From contig OX411543.1 in assembly GCA_948146395.1 (NCBI GenBank), forward strand, positions 58,147,689 through 58,211,688: 64,000 bases of DNA. Direction: 5' to 3'. The notes below the pieces were generated by a model. That model ran no database searches and was not told the DNA's origin. It worked only from the letters and a program-made list of their open reading frames with translations. Positions 49,149 through 62,300 of this stretch are shown here, in pieces (the stretch's first letter is position 1; every line of letters begins with the position of its first letter). The translations under genes and the position numbers were made by a program. The DNA is from Fragum whitleyi. Lineage: Eukaryota; Mollusca; Bivalvia; Cardiida; Cardiidae.

Positions 49149-50340
49149 TCTTAACTCTTACAATGCTGATTTGAAATTTTGTTTTGAATAATTGGTCAGT
49201 TTATAGGCTTTGCTTTTTTGGAACAAAAAGTCATGGCTTAGGAAGTATAGTCATAACCTTGGCAGCATTGTTGTTGTTGTTGTAGGCATTGTTGTTGGCG
49301 TGACAAACCATGGCACTCATGTTTCCATGGTGTAAAAGTTGCCCTCAATGGCCTGTGTCAACATACTTCACTTTCTAATTTGTTTCATTTTAAATTAAGT
49401 GATATGAAGTGGTAAACTGATAGGGTTATGCTTCCCATTCTAAAATAACTCAATTGTTAGCCAATTAGAACTAAATAGTGAAAGTTACTTCAGCACTTTC
49501 CATAACCCATACGAAAAATGTTCAAGAACTAGTTCCTCTAATGTTCTAGAATGTGGAAAAGTTTAAGAACTTGTTCTTGAATTATCTAGAACATTAAATG
49601 GTATTTCATTAACTTCTAGAACTAGTTCTTGGACTACATAATCAGTATCATGACACTTATACTTGAATGTTTTAATCTTCAAGATGCTGAATAAAAACCT
49701 TGGCAAAATTGATTTGAAATCAATGTTTAATTTAACAACCAGTACTCTTATTGTTAGTCAGTATTTAAAAGAAATAACTTTTCAAGTGGTTAAGACTAAG
49801 GATCAGACAGCCCATATCGATGGCTTAGCATATAGGCAGTTACCACTGTTTCAATCCAAGCCATCGATATGTGCCGTCTAATCTCTGTCTTTAATTTCTC
49901 CTCTTAAGAAGGAATGTTCTAGGTTCAGCATGACAAGGGTTTATTTTGATAAACACTAAGGTATTTTTCAAATTCCAAAATAGACATCTGATAAAATTCA
50001 TCGAGGATTATAGATCTAGAGATCAATTAATCAAATGATACTTGAATTTCGATTTGATTTCCTTTGATGCTTTTCACATTAAGACAATTTTGTTGATGCA
50101 ATCTTTAAGCACAAAGATGCTAATTTTAACTGTTCTTGAATTACATCACATCCTTACTATAAACTTTGATTAAATCAATTAAAAGCCAGGAAGAAGGGAA
50201 ACTGTTTAAAAGAAAGTTAGAGGAACACTTGCTATTTATTAAAAAATGGATTGAATAAAAAGTAGGAAACATCGTTGAAAAATTATTATGATCTGCAGTT
50301 TCATATTTTCTTGCTATGCTTTCCTTTGTATAAAATATCA
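49149..50340. other. No gene; M1-like copy with an M3 insertion; foldback
   Basis: 49260-49300 has short gttgttgtt runs. 49520-49640 contains an imperfect inverted repeat (agaactagttcctctaatg ... ctagaactagttct). A decayed M1 spans about 49673-49941. Confidence 0.55.
49817..49867. mobile_element. M3 foldback inserted at the centre of an M1-like palindrome
   Basis: Ends tcgatggctt/aagccatcga are perfect 10-bp complements, flanked by TA on both sides (49815-49816, 49868-49869). The M1 palindrome halves (gatcagacagccca and tgtgccgtctaatc) lie immediately outside. Confidence 0.8.
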
Positions 50341-50584
50341 GGGGCCTATTTTACAAAGCATCTTGCAATCATTTTTTTGCGTAAGTCTAAAAATTAAAAA
50401 TGCTTCTAAAGAAGAAACAAAATATGGAATTCTGCCATGCATCATCTCATTGAAATCGCCTTCTTAAGATGATTCCAATGAGATATTGCAAGTCAGGATC
50501 TAACAATGAATAAAAACACCAGGTACGATTTGTGATTTTGACTTAAGATTATTCTTTTTGTATGAAGTTTTAGTTAAACCCCAG
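50341..50584. mobile_element. M4 MITE (copy also at 59630-59874)
   Basis: Ends caggggcctattttacaaag and its rough complement near aaccccagg. Internal hairpin gattccaatgagatattgca region; about 245 bp. The two copies align end to end. Confidence 0.7.
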
Positions 50585-50906
50585 GTCTGCCTCCCCAGTG
50601 GAAAATTAGACATTAGACAATTTAAACCGATAAACTCTTTACCCTGCCACATGAAATGTTTGTTTCAAACAAACTGGCTATTTTACAAGTCTGGCTCAGG
50701 TTTGACCTACTTTTAGGCCTTATGGTTAGCCTTTTCAACTAATAATCTGATGGTTTTGGGTTCAAGCCTAAAAATACAGGGGGTAGTGTATTTTGACAGG
50801 GCACAATAGAGACAGTCTCAGCCCCAGTCAACCTGACTGTTAAATTTGGCAGCAGTGTTTAGAATCTCTCCCTATGTGCATGATAAAATCTGGAATGAGT
50901 TAGGAT

Positions 50907-51060
50907 TGATTGATTGAATGGAGTTTTACGCTGCTTTCAACATATTGCGGCAACTGGAGCACCTAACAATGGATTCCTGTTATTTCTTTCACCAGTACTA
51001 CCATCACATCCTTTCCTAGCTTCCAGCTGCTATCTCACATAGGTCTACGATTATCAATCT
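50907..51060 (-). repeat. SINE-B, reversed, head lost
   Basis: gattgattgaatggagtttt tail, then the body complement up to catcacataggtctacgatt-type sequence; the tRNA head is absent. Confidence 0.8.
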
Positions 51061-51278
51061 CCTAAGTGTGTTATCACACTTGAAAAAAGTAGACAGCAGG
51101 TAGTATAGGCTATGATCAGACTGCACCTATGTGCAGTCTGAACTTATGCTATACTGTCTGCTAAAGCTTTTTCTTACTTTGATTTGAAAATGTCATGAAT
51201 AGCAGGGAAAGAGTTAACTTTGTAATGTAATAAGTCAACCAGTTGACAATGTCTTTTTAATTCCCTGTTTAATTTCAG

Positions 51279-51822
51279 ACTGTGAACATGTGATGATCGA
51301 AGGCAGGAGAATTGACCCAGGTTTGGAAGACATCGAGTGTATGGGAAGGAGAGAAATAAAAGCCTTGTACAAGTTTAGAAAGCTAAATACTGATGACTGT
51401 GTCTAGTGTTTTACTTATGAATGGTACATAAACTGAAAAAGATTATATTGAAGGAAATTATATTGTGTGTGCATCTTTGAAAAAAGGAAGATTTTTACAA
51501 GTGTTAAATGAAATGTTCTGCTTTGATTAATGCTTGCAAGAAGAAATAAGTGATATTTCTCAGTAAAAAAAACATAGCAAACAAATTTAACACAATACTC
51601 ACAACAATAGAAATTGAAGTGGCACTTGTACCAGTGTATAATTTAGATTTCGCCCACCTAGATTGAGAAAAGGCCAGCTCTAAGTGATATCTTCATACAG
51701 AATGAGTATACTGAAGTGGGTCAATACAAAAAGGACCTAGAGGAATAGATGAAGACTTAGAAGTAGCCAAGGGTCCAGACCATTACCAGGACAAAGAGAC
51801 GAAACAAGTCCAGGCTGTAACA
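51279..51822 (+). other. Probable 5' UTR of the semaphorin first coding exon
   Basis: A pyrimidine-rich acceptor-like site (ccctgtttaatttcag) ends at 51278. From there to the ATG at 51823 there are several short upstream ATGs and an in-frame TGA (51712). I infer a leader exon spliced from a non-coding exon further upstream, but transcription could instead start inside this stretch. Confidence 0.4.
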
Positions 51823-51913
51823 ATGGAACTGGAAAAGAGGATTTTAATCACAGTGATAATTTCATGTCTGTTGGACAATGCTTTATTTCTGCCGGTGGTG
51901 TTTGATGCAGGAG
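51823..51913 (+). CDS. Semaphorin coding exon 1: start codon and signal peptide
   Basis: ATG at 51823 is the first in-frame Met after an in-frame TGA at 51712-51714. It encodes 30 residues with a charged start (MELEKR) and a long hydrophobic stretch (ILITVIISCLL...LFLPVVF), as in a secretory signal peptide. The exon ends in phase 1 (final G at 51913) before donor gttagt. That G plus AT of the next exon makes Asp31. Confidence 0.85.
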
Positions 51914-54900
51914 GTTAGTCTCTTTTGGGGGTTTTAATTTAGCCTGTGCGTGACATTTTCAACAATTGAGCAGCGTAGACAGCAACAAACTATGAATATA
52001 AAGTTACCTGATTGTCTATGGACACTTTAAGATCTTATCTATCTACTAAACGAATAGTTAAGACTCTGGTCAGACTGCACAGGCTAGCCAGAGTCTTTGC
52101 TTTGCGCATATTTAATTTGTGGGAAATCTCACACACAGGCTAAATTTTATTCATTTAATTCTTTCCTGTACTATCCTTAGATTATGTGGGTTTTTTTTTA
52201 ACATCTCTGAGAAAGTACATATTTAGTGGAAAAAGAAGAAATTCCTTGTAACAAGCAATTTTTCCTTTTGCCACAATATTTTACTACAGAAGATTTTTTT
52301 TTCTTGTCAAATTTCATACAATTTCTCAGTGTCTTCTGAAACTTTTTGAATTTGGACAAGTCAAAAAAATTGAAAAATTATTAAGAGCATTTGATGCTTA
52401 TCTGTCCTATAGTCATGGATAAATCTGGTTTCAAGCTGTAGTCTGTCTGATTGTCCACACATTTACAAAATCACCTCTCTTCTTAAACTTCTCATTAGAT
52501 TTCAACCAAAGTTTACAACTTATTCTTGGAATAAACGCTAATTTTCAGATATGAAATCCATGAATGACTCTTGTTGCCATGGAAATGAAGTGCTTAGAAA
52601 AAAAAATAAAAAATCTTCTTTTTTTCACAAAATTAACTACCAACTATTATGTCACATATCTTCCAATAAGAGTTCAATTCAATTTATAAATTTATGAGCA
52701 TGTGTATGACATTTCCAACAATTTCCGCATATGTGTAATGTTCACAATTGCAGAATATTTTCATTGCTTTGTGTGGCTGTCCAGGAAGCTCAATCATCAT
52801 TCTCCCCATCACTCACACATGAAATTGTTGAAAATGTCTCACACATGCTCAAGTAAGAGCATCCTGAAGCTCTCTTGCGTTTTGTAAGTCATTTTCTGCT
52901 GGCTTTCATGGATTTTTACAGAGAAGCCCAGATGAACCATAAGAGAAGGGAATCATTTACAACATTGCTTACTTCATTAACACTTTCCTGTTTTACAAAA
53001 TTTTGGACCTGTCCAAATTCAAAGGTTTTGCAGACGAAAATTTAAAGTGGATTAAATTTGAAAAATAACCATTCAGTAGGGTAGAAAATAGTGTGGAAAA
53101 AGAAGAAATTGCTTGTCAGAAGCAATTTCTTCTTTTTTCAAAATGTTTTCTCAAACATAAAATCCAAGGCACGTAAAAAGCAGGGATTAAACAGCAAAGG
53201 GTTAATAGATATTATTAATTGTAACTTTTTGCGATTTGTCATGGACTGCATTAAAAGAGCTATTGACCCTCTTTCTGCTCAGAGCATCATTTGTGAATGA
53301 CATAAAAACTGGTACCATATTGAACCTATGATAATATTAGAACAAAGTGAGATAGCAGCTGGAGGCTAGGAACGGATGTAATGGTAGTACTGGTGACAGA
53401 CAGATATAACAGGAATCCATTGTTAGGTGCTCCAGCCACCAACATATAACTGAAAGATTATTCAAAATGGTGTAAAACCCTATTCAAAGAAACAAAAGCA
53501 TCATTTGTGAATGACATAAACATGTCCCATATTAAGCTTGGTATTAGCAAACATTGTAGACCCTGACCAAACTGTGTGTCAAGGAGCACTTCGAGGGTTT
53601 AGTGCAAGAGTGTTCTAGGCAGAGATATGCAAGTGATATTTTGGTAAAGATCCATTGACTTTTGACAGAGTTATGGCCCTTTGATGGAAAATGGCTTTTC
53701 ATTATTGACAAGCACTTGAAGATGGGTAGTAGTACACTTTGCGAAAGTCAAGTTTTGTCCCAAATAAAGCCGCAGACCTCTTATATGTCATAAGCTTAAG
53801 CAAGGGTAATGCAAAATGAAATAAATTTATCAAACTCTATCACTGAGGGATAAGGAGCTAATTGTGTATAATGTATAATAAACTGAACAACTGTTTTGTT
53901 TCACCCACTCCACCCACTTTTCCAGAATGATGGGAATTTTCTCTCTAACAAATTTCATTAAAATAACACAATGAACATTGTTTATGAACTAGCAGGGAAG
54001 CCATTCTTGTCATGAAACCCAGCTGTTAATTATTTATTATAATTTCTGTTCATTAGTTTAATGTATGATGTCTCATAAAACACAGCAATTAACTTTGGAA
54101 TAAGTTATGGAACTCAAGTTTATTATCATCTTACTGTTAGACATGAGTTACCTCCCCTATATTAAAGGAAATCTTTAGTGGTAATTAACTGAATGTGCAT
54201 AGCTGATGCGCATAATTTTACATGTATATGTAATAGAATGCAGTGCATTAATAAACCGTTGTCTTGCCAAATAAAATCCTTGGCAAAATTGCATTAGTCA
54301 TAAAAGTTTCATAGGCAATGAATGGTTTATAATAATTTCCGTTAAGAAGAAAAAACGAATTATCTTTCCTGGTTTGCAGAGGAAACCCAGGTGGTATAAA
54401 TTAAGATCAGATGTACTGCACATATTACAAGGCTGATCTTTATCTATGCCTCCTGCCAAAGCAGGAATTTTCTTGGTTCAGCTTGACATATGTAAACTTC
54501 AAGTAGGCAACATTGTTTTCTTTTTTAGTTCCCTAATATAATTAAGCTCAATGTGGGTTGATAGAAATTATTTAATTGTTAGACAAGAGCAACAGAATGT
54601 GCTAACCTTTGATATCTATTTAAGTTTTCAAATGGCACAAATTTTTACTTTGTTATTTTCCTTTGATCATTGCACCCTGCTCATCATTGCACTTTGTTAA
54701 CCCTTGTCATGCAGAATAAAAAACTTTGAAAAAATACACTAAATTCAAATGCTGAAAGTATTGGATAAACTCATTGTCAGTTGGTACTAATTTTTGAAAA
54801 ATATATTTTTCTGGTTTAAACAGGAATATTAGATGGAATAGACTAGGATCAGACTGCATATATTCAAATTGATCTATGTCAATTACTCCTGTCAAAACCA

Positions 54901-57900
54901 GAGAAATGGGGGTTCAGCATTTCAAGGAAAGCTTTTTTGGGAGGTCTAAAAAAATTACAGATCTTTTGATACAATATATTGAAACAAGAGCTTCACAGAG
55001 CAGGGCATAATTACAGCCAAAGGGGCTTTTCAGTAACCTTGGCTTGTAGCTAAAAAAATTGCAAACAAACAGACAGGCGACTGGGGCCATTACATAGTAT
55101 AACCCTTTGAGTGTACATTGAAAATGGTTTTATGCAAAACTATGCGCCAAAGAGAGTCATTTTGGCAAGTTCCAGTTATTCCAATTCAAAATAAACAGTG
55201 ATTTTCGTTCAATTCAAGGGCAGATAATTCAGGATTTCTCAAGAAAGACTTGATTGATTTGAATTTCAAAGGTCTCATGCACAACTAGACATCATAGGGA
55301 GTAATTGTAGCAAGTTTCAGCTCATTCCCATTGATAGCTAAGGAGGAGTTGCACACACAAAAAATTGCAAATGGACATACAGTCAGACGACATGGGGCAT
55401 TACATAATACGACTCATTGGATGTATAAAAAAAAGACAAAGCTCAAATAAATTTGCAACCATGAGCATTCTCACTAAAACTGAGTGTGCAGGGTATAGTA
55501 TTTGAATTATCCTGTAGTGTTTATATATACTCTTCAAAAAAGTTCTTTGACATTTGATCTATATGCAGATATTAATTTCGACAAATATTTATATGTATGA
55601 GCAAAGTCAATCAATGAAGATGAAGTCAATGCATTTTCACACTGTATTAAAACAAAATTACTTTTTTGATCAAGATTTGTATGAGACGTTGATTAAGGAT
55701 GTTAAGTCACGCGAGTCTTATAGTGGCAAACTTGACCTCAATAATCTGGTTCCACACTTTCTCAACAGAGATCCTACTTAGACTGGGGACCTAAGTATTC
55801 ATTTGACCTAGTAGTTAGATTAAAAAATCCCAAATATCGCTACGTCATTTGACGTCCTGGACGAACGTTGTCATCCAGCGTCAGACTGATCTGGCTCTAT
55901 ACATAAAGCTGTGAGGCATGTTATATTGGTGCCAGAGGTGCTAGATAGTCTGTCCGGAAATAACAAAGTCATTTGCAATGGCTTGTCTTATAGAGCCTGC
56001 TTTGTGGCGACCAAAAACTTTATATGACGTTGTTCCTCATTTCGCTTGACATGTTTTCATTACAGGCGTGTGCCTAGACGTTCAATTTCAAAAGCAATCA
56101 AGCAATGGCATTTCATCCACAACACAATGGAGAGCTATCAGGACTATTCAGTTATTCTGGAACTGCATGTGCTGAATGAGAATTCAGATTTGACGTTATT
56201 TGATGTTGACGTCTCTATCGAGAAATGTTGTCGACTCGAGTAACTTATCACAATAACATGCGATATTCTTACATCCTAGTAACTATTCAAAAATAAATAA
56301 AAATTTATCGAGGTTTTACATGAACTAAGAAAAATCACATGTTTAATCAGTGTCAAAGAACTTTATTTGAAGAGTATACAAGCCAATGATTTTATGCCAA
56401 TGTTTGGAAATAGCTTCTTCAAATTTTGGATTGCAATTTCATTTACATGATGCAAATAACATTTTTAAATAAGGAATAGGTCTAAGCAGTAACTTGTAAG
56501 AATAAATGTGTAAAGAGCTAGAGTTTAAGTAAATGTATGTGAATCATTAATGTATCTTATTGACAATCCTTTACTGATAAAAGAAGTATTCAGTAGACCC
56601 ATGAGGGCCCTCAAGGACCTTTTGTTCACATTTAAACAGCCAGATACTCAAGGCTTTGATGTTAGATTAGACTGGCATTTAATGGTAATCAAGCAATGAA
56701 TTGGGAGATAGCAATACCTGTTTTGTTTCTCATTATTTCTTAACTCATTCACAAACAATAGTCTTTGTACAACACTCTAGGATTAAGTTAGAAAACATGG
56801 ATAAAAATGAAGAAAAAGATGGTTATTTCTTCATTTTCTTCAATGTTTTTCACCAGAAGACAAATATATTAAGTGTAAACATATCCAACTACATATTTTC
56901 CTGATCATTTGGTTGCTCTTATCAATATAGTTTATACTTATGAAATCAACTACATGTTGACAGACTAAGATATAAACAGAACAATTTTCATAAAAATTGT
57001 TCTAAAGTTATGGACACATTAATGAATGTTTAGATGGGAAGCTTCTGCCCTGCTGACCTAATTTGATTTCAATCCATCATGTGTCTGAGATTTTCAGCCA
57101 TTACTAACCACTTAACATGTTTGTCTGGCTTTGCCTTGAATTACTATCATTTTGCTTGTGGTAACATTTGGTGAACCCACTTGTGGTAGTGATTATGTAT
57201 TTCCATATTTGATGATATTTATTCATCTATAAGACTCATGGCAGAATCTTTATTTGGTACAGTGATATTTATCCGGGTAGTCAAGACTAAAGAGGCAGTG
57301 TATAATTTTGTTCTGTGTTGACGTTAAATGGATTCTGTCTAGAAACATGTCAGCGCATTATTTTGGGTACACAGAGGCGTTTTGTTTGAAATCCCATTGA
57401 GTCCATTACATAACATTATATTCTCTCAATCAGTATTTTCTTCTTTAAAGGCGATATTTTCTCAACATTAATCTTTTCTCATTTTTGAGGACATTTCTTT
57501 TTGATCCTGGACAAGGGGAGAAAATGGGTTTTTCCACAACCATGTGGAAGATAGGGAGTCTATATTGAATATTGAAATTGACGGTAACAGCTAACAATAT
57601 ATGTGTCACACAGGTCATTAAAATCATATCAAAGAACAAAATTGATAAATTCTATTTATTATTAATAAATCTATAACTTACTTGGGTGGTCTGGTTAAGG
57701 TCTGTTTTCTATTATCAACCAGAGTTTGTAATTAAGGGGTACATAAAACGGTACTTTGTTACAAACCAATAACCAAACTGTTGCCCTCTGAGTCTTTACA
57801 TATTTCCAGCGGACAAAATTTCAGAATAGTCTGAATTGAAAGAAGATCGCATACAGATGACAATATTCATTTGGTGGAATTTTCACCCTTTCCTGTTTTG

Positions 57901-59308
57901 CAAATTAATGGACCTGTCCAAATTCAAAGGTTTTGCAGACGAAAATTTAAAGTAGATCTAATTTGAAAAATAACCATTCTGTAGGGTAGAAAATAGTGTG
58001 AAAAAAGAAGAAATTGCTTGTCAGAGGCAATTTCTTCTTTTTTCACAATGTTTTCTCAATCATAAAATCACAGGCACATAAAAAGCAGGGATTAAACAGC
58101 AAAGGGTTAAAAGATCTTTGTCTTTTTGTAGCAAAAATATAGCAGACAATGAAGAAATTTCTTGTTTTATACTCAATTCAAATAAACAAAACATATAGTC
58201 ACTCGTAGTAAACCAAATTTTATTCTAATTCCAGATTTAGAATGGAAGTCATTCAGTGGTTGCTGTGAAAACTTATCGGGTTGTCAACCCATTGGTCAGC
58301 CCAATTATTACAGACATCTGTCTGTGTCCAATGACAGCGAGAGTTTGTGGGTAGGGGCGATGTAAGTATACAGACAAACAGATAATGGGATACTTTTGAA
58401 TTTGGGTTCTATATTAAAAAAGGCTTATGTTGAGATTATTCATATGAGAGTTATTTATATGCTTCAGGGAGAAATGGAGAAGTTATGCTTATTTATAGAA
58501 ATCCCGTAAAGCAGGTTATGCCCATGTTTGGAGATAATTCATAGAAGGTTATGCTCGTGTATGGAGATACCTCACAGTAGGTTATGCTCGTGTATTGAGA
58601 TACATCACAGTAGTTTATGCTCATGTATTGAGATACCTCACAGTAGGTTATGCTCATGTATGGAGATACCTCACAGTAGGTTATGCTCATGTATGGAGAT
58701 ACCTCACAGTAGGTTAGGCTTATGTATGGAGATATCTCAAACTAGGTTATGCTTATACATGGAGATCTCTCACAGTAGGTTATATTCATGTATGGAGATA
58801 CCTCGAGTGGGTAGATTTTGCTCATTTAAGGAATAAACTTTAAGTGTGAAAAAATTATAGGAATATTCTACAACATATTCATATAAGTTGCAGGGTTGGG
58901 AACATCAAGATTAATCAGACTGTTTGTGCAAAAATTGTGAGTGCCTGAATATTTATAGGCACTTGAAATAGTTTGGCATTGATGGATCAATCTGTCTGAG
59001 TGTGACCAAAATGTCCTAAGCACATTTAGCGAGGCTGTTTTCTGAGAAAATCTGAGGTATTGCTATAGCCTTGGTGTTGTTGTCATTGGTCTTGTCTTTG
59101 TCGTTGTGCGAAATCTTTGACAATTAGTGATATCTCTGGTTCTATAACTGAAGGCATTCACTTGAAACTTGGCTCACATGTTCACCAACGAAAGAGCAGC
59201 ATATACTATCAAGAGTGATAACCCTCAATGCATTTTGTGCAAATTATGCCCCTTTTTATGCCCCCGTATCCAGAGCTCGGGGGCATATCGTTTTACTCAT
59301 GTCCATCT

Positions 59309-59342
<34 letters not shown>

Positions 59343-62300
59343 CCGAAAACTTAACCTTGCCAATATCTTCAAGCCTATTCAAGATACAAAGCTAATATTT
59401 GGCATGATGATAGATCTCAATGATCCACATCCGCTGGTTTCAAAGTCAAGGTCATGTGACAAGGTCAAGGTCATCTGTCAAGGTCAAACTTTGAAAAAAA
59501 TGCCGTTACGGGGGCATTCGTGTTTCACAAACACATCTTGTTCAACTTAGATTTTTATCCACCATCCAGCAAGTTCATCTATTATCCAACAATTAACAAC
59601 TGAGCGTAGGCACCAGAAGGTGGTGCCCTGGGGCCCATTTTATAAAACACCTTATGATCATTTATTGCGTAAGACAAAAATTAAAGTTGCATCTACAGTA
59701 GTAACTAAATAAGGAATTATACCTTGCATCATCACATTGGAATCGTCTTTAGAAGACGATTCCAATGAGATATTGCACGGCAGAATCTAGCAATGAATAA
59801 AAACACCAGGTACAAATTGTGATTTTGAATCACGATCATTTTTTCGTAAGACGCTTAGTAAAGCGGGCCCCTGGTTTTGATTATAGCTGTAGTTATGACA
59901 TTTTGGTTCCCACAAATGGGCAAATGATAAGTATTTCAAAAGACCAAATGAGATGGGCAGTGATGAAATGTTGTGGTTGTACTGGTTTGAGAAAAACAAC
60001 AGGAAGCCATGGGTAGGTGCACCAGTCTTTGAGATTTATCTGCAATAATGTTGAAAGTGGTGTTAAACCCAAATCAATAAATGATATTTTGCTACTTTTA
60101 TTTTTCAATTACATAGAATTTGTAAGTTGTTAAACCATTGAGAGTTTGAAACATTGTGGAAATGTGTTCTAATATTGAATGTTTATCTTTACTTTCAGGA
60201 ATTTCTTATTCAAGTTAGATTTACAGACTTTAGCATGTAAAGTGAGTATTGAATCAACCTGATTTACTTAAGTTGAAGAAATGCTTTTGGAATGAGAAAA
60301 TTGTTTAAAGAATATCTATAGTTCTGCTTTTCAAGGGGATGGGGAGGGTTATTTAAGTAGTATCCAATGAGAGCACCTTATGCACATGCCTAATTGTTGC
60401 AAATATCATTCAGAGGCTCATATAATACCCAATTTTTAGCTCCACTAGCTGAAAGCCACTGGGGCTTTTGTCATGGCGTGTCCATCGTGCGCTCGTCTGT
60501 CTGTCCGTCCGTCCGGTCGTAAACTTTTTCTTTAAAAATCTTCTCCTCAGAAACTAATGGATGAATTTCAACCAAACTTCACAGGAATGATCCTTGGGTG
60601 ACCCTCTTTCAAAGTTGTTCAAGAAATTTTGATCCAATGAAAAACATGGATTGAATGGGCGTGGGTAATTTCCAAATATGGTAAAAAGTTAGTTTTCTCA
60701 GATTCTAATCAATGGATACCAATTAAATTTTACATGAATGATTCTTGGGTGACACTTTATCAGTCTACCAAAAATTATTGTGATTGGATGAAAAATATGC
60801 ATTTTATGGGCGGAGGTCATTTCTCTTTATGTTATATAGTAGAAACTTTGCAAATCATTTTCTCAGAATGTAATCGATGGATATCAACCAAATTTCACTG
60901 AAATGATCCTTGAGTGAACCTTAATCAGTTTACTAAATATTATTGTGATCGGATGAAAAATATGTATTTTATGGGCGGAGGTCATTTCTCTATATGTTAT
61001 TTAGTGGAAACTTTGCAAATCATTTTCTCACAATGTAATTGATGGATATCAACCAAATTTTACTGGAATGATCCTTGAGTGACCCTTTATCAGTCTACCA
61101 AAAATTATTGTGATCGGATGAAAAATATGTATTTTATAGGTGGAGGTCACTTCTCTATATGATATATAGTGGAAATTTTAAAAACCATTTTCTCATTATG
61201 TAATCGATGGATATCAACCAAATTTCACTGGAATGATCCTAGAATGAACCTTTATCATGCAACAAAAATTAATGTCATTGGATGAGAAATATGTCTTTTA
61301 TGGGCAGAGGTCATTTCTCTATATGTTATATAGTGGAAACTTTGAAATTCATTTCAACATTAGTAGAATTCGAAATATCTTAAAATCTAGTTAAATCCTA
61401 GATTTGCTATTTCAAGAATTTCAAGCCTGTGGAGCGACTCAAGCCATTCATGGCTTTCTAGTTAAAGCTTACAGGAGTGTTTAAGGTGATAGTAATAGTT
61501 CTGCAACATTTCGGCACTCATGAACTTCCACAATGTTGACCAAGGTTTCCTAATGAAAATCACAGGGAAACCATGGTTAACATTGTTTAAGTTTATTGCT
61601 TTGGAAACATTGTGGAACTATTACGGGTCCACTACCTTAATATAGCATAACTCTTTTTATATCTATTCATTGATTTTAGGCCCACAAGTATTTACCAGTT
61701 GATGAAATAAAGACCATCAGATGTACTGTACAAGGAAAATCAAAGGTATGTTATACATGGATTGATATGACCATATCATTGAAAGAGTGATCTTGTACAT
61801 GTGCAAGACAGGTACCTTCTTTTTTATTCAATGTAATTTTGACAAGCTCTTTTCCCATTGCTGATATTGTACTGCAGCTTTTATGGTACTTTGATATTAT
61901 TTTGAGATTGTCTTTTTTCCATAGAAATCTGGAAATTTCTCTCAATCTACATGCATTGTTTTAGCTTGTCCAAAATATTTTTATGTCTATGACTTTGGTC
62001 TCACTGCACTTATATATTGTCTATATGACCTACCAAAGAAATAATAAGCAAGGTTCAACATGACAAAGATAGGTACATGGTTAGCTTGTCAAAATCTAAA
62101 TGTTTTATTGCTGCCTGGAATACCAAATTTATCAAAGAATATTATATTATTCTCTACATCCAAGTATTTGAAGCTCCTAAATATTAATTTTTCCCCTAAA
62201 CGTGCATTTCAAATACCTTTAAGTTTCTTTTATATTTGTCTTAATTGCATTAGCCATTACTGTCTTTTCTAGGTACCTGACTGTCAGAATCACATTCGTA

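Larger units (their letters stand above)
51914..58234 (+). other. Semaphorin intron 1 (6.3 kb, repeat-filled)
   Basis: Holds an inverted-repeat MITE starting 25 bp after the donor (51939-52143), two M2 elements, a SINE-B fragment, two M1 elements, a reversed rolling-circle-like element (54983-55426) and a decayed Tc1-like transposon (55528-56376). 53500-54250, 56380-57880 and 52150-52970 show only AT-rich sequence. Confidence 0.8.

Noticed and set aside
51279..51406. Reading frame CEHVMIEGRRIDPG... ending in a stop
   Set aside because: Looks briefly protein-like after a good acceptor, but its stop and position before the signal-peptide ATG fit a 5' UTR better; no domain recognised.
58493..58836. 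Repetitive 11-residue proteins on both strands
   Set aside because: Produced by a 33-bp minisatellite inside a spliced intron.
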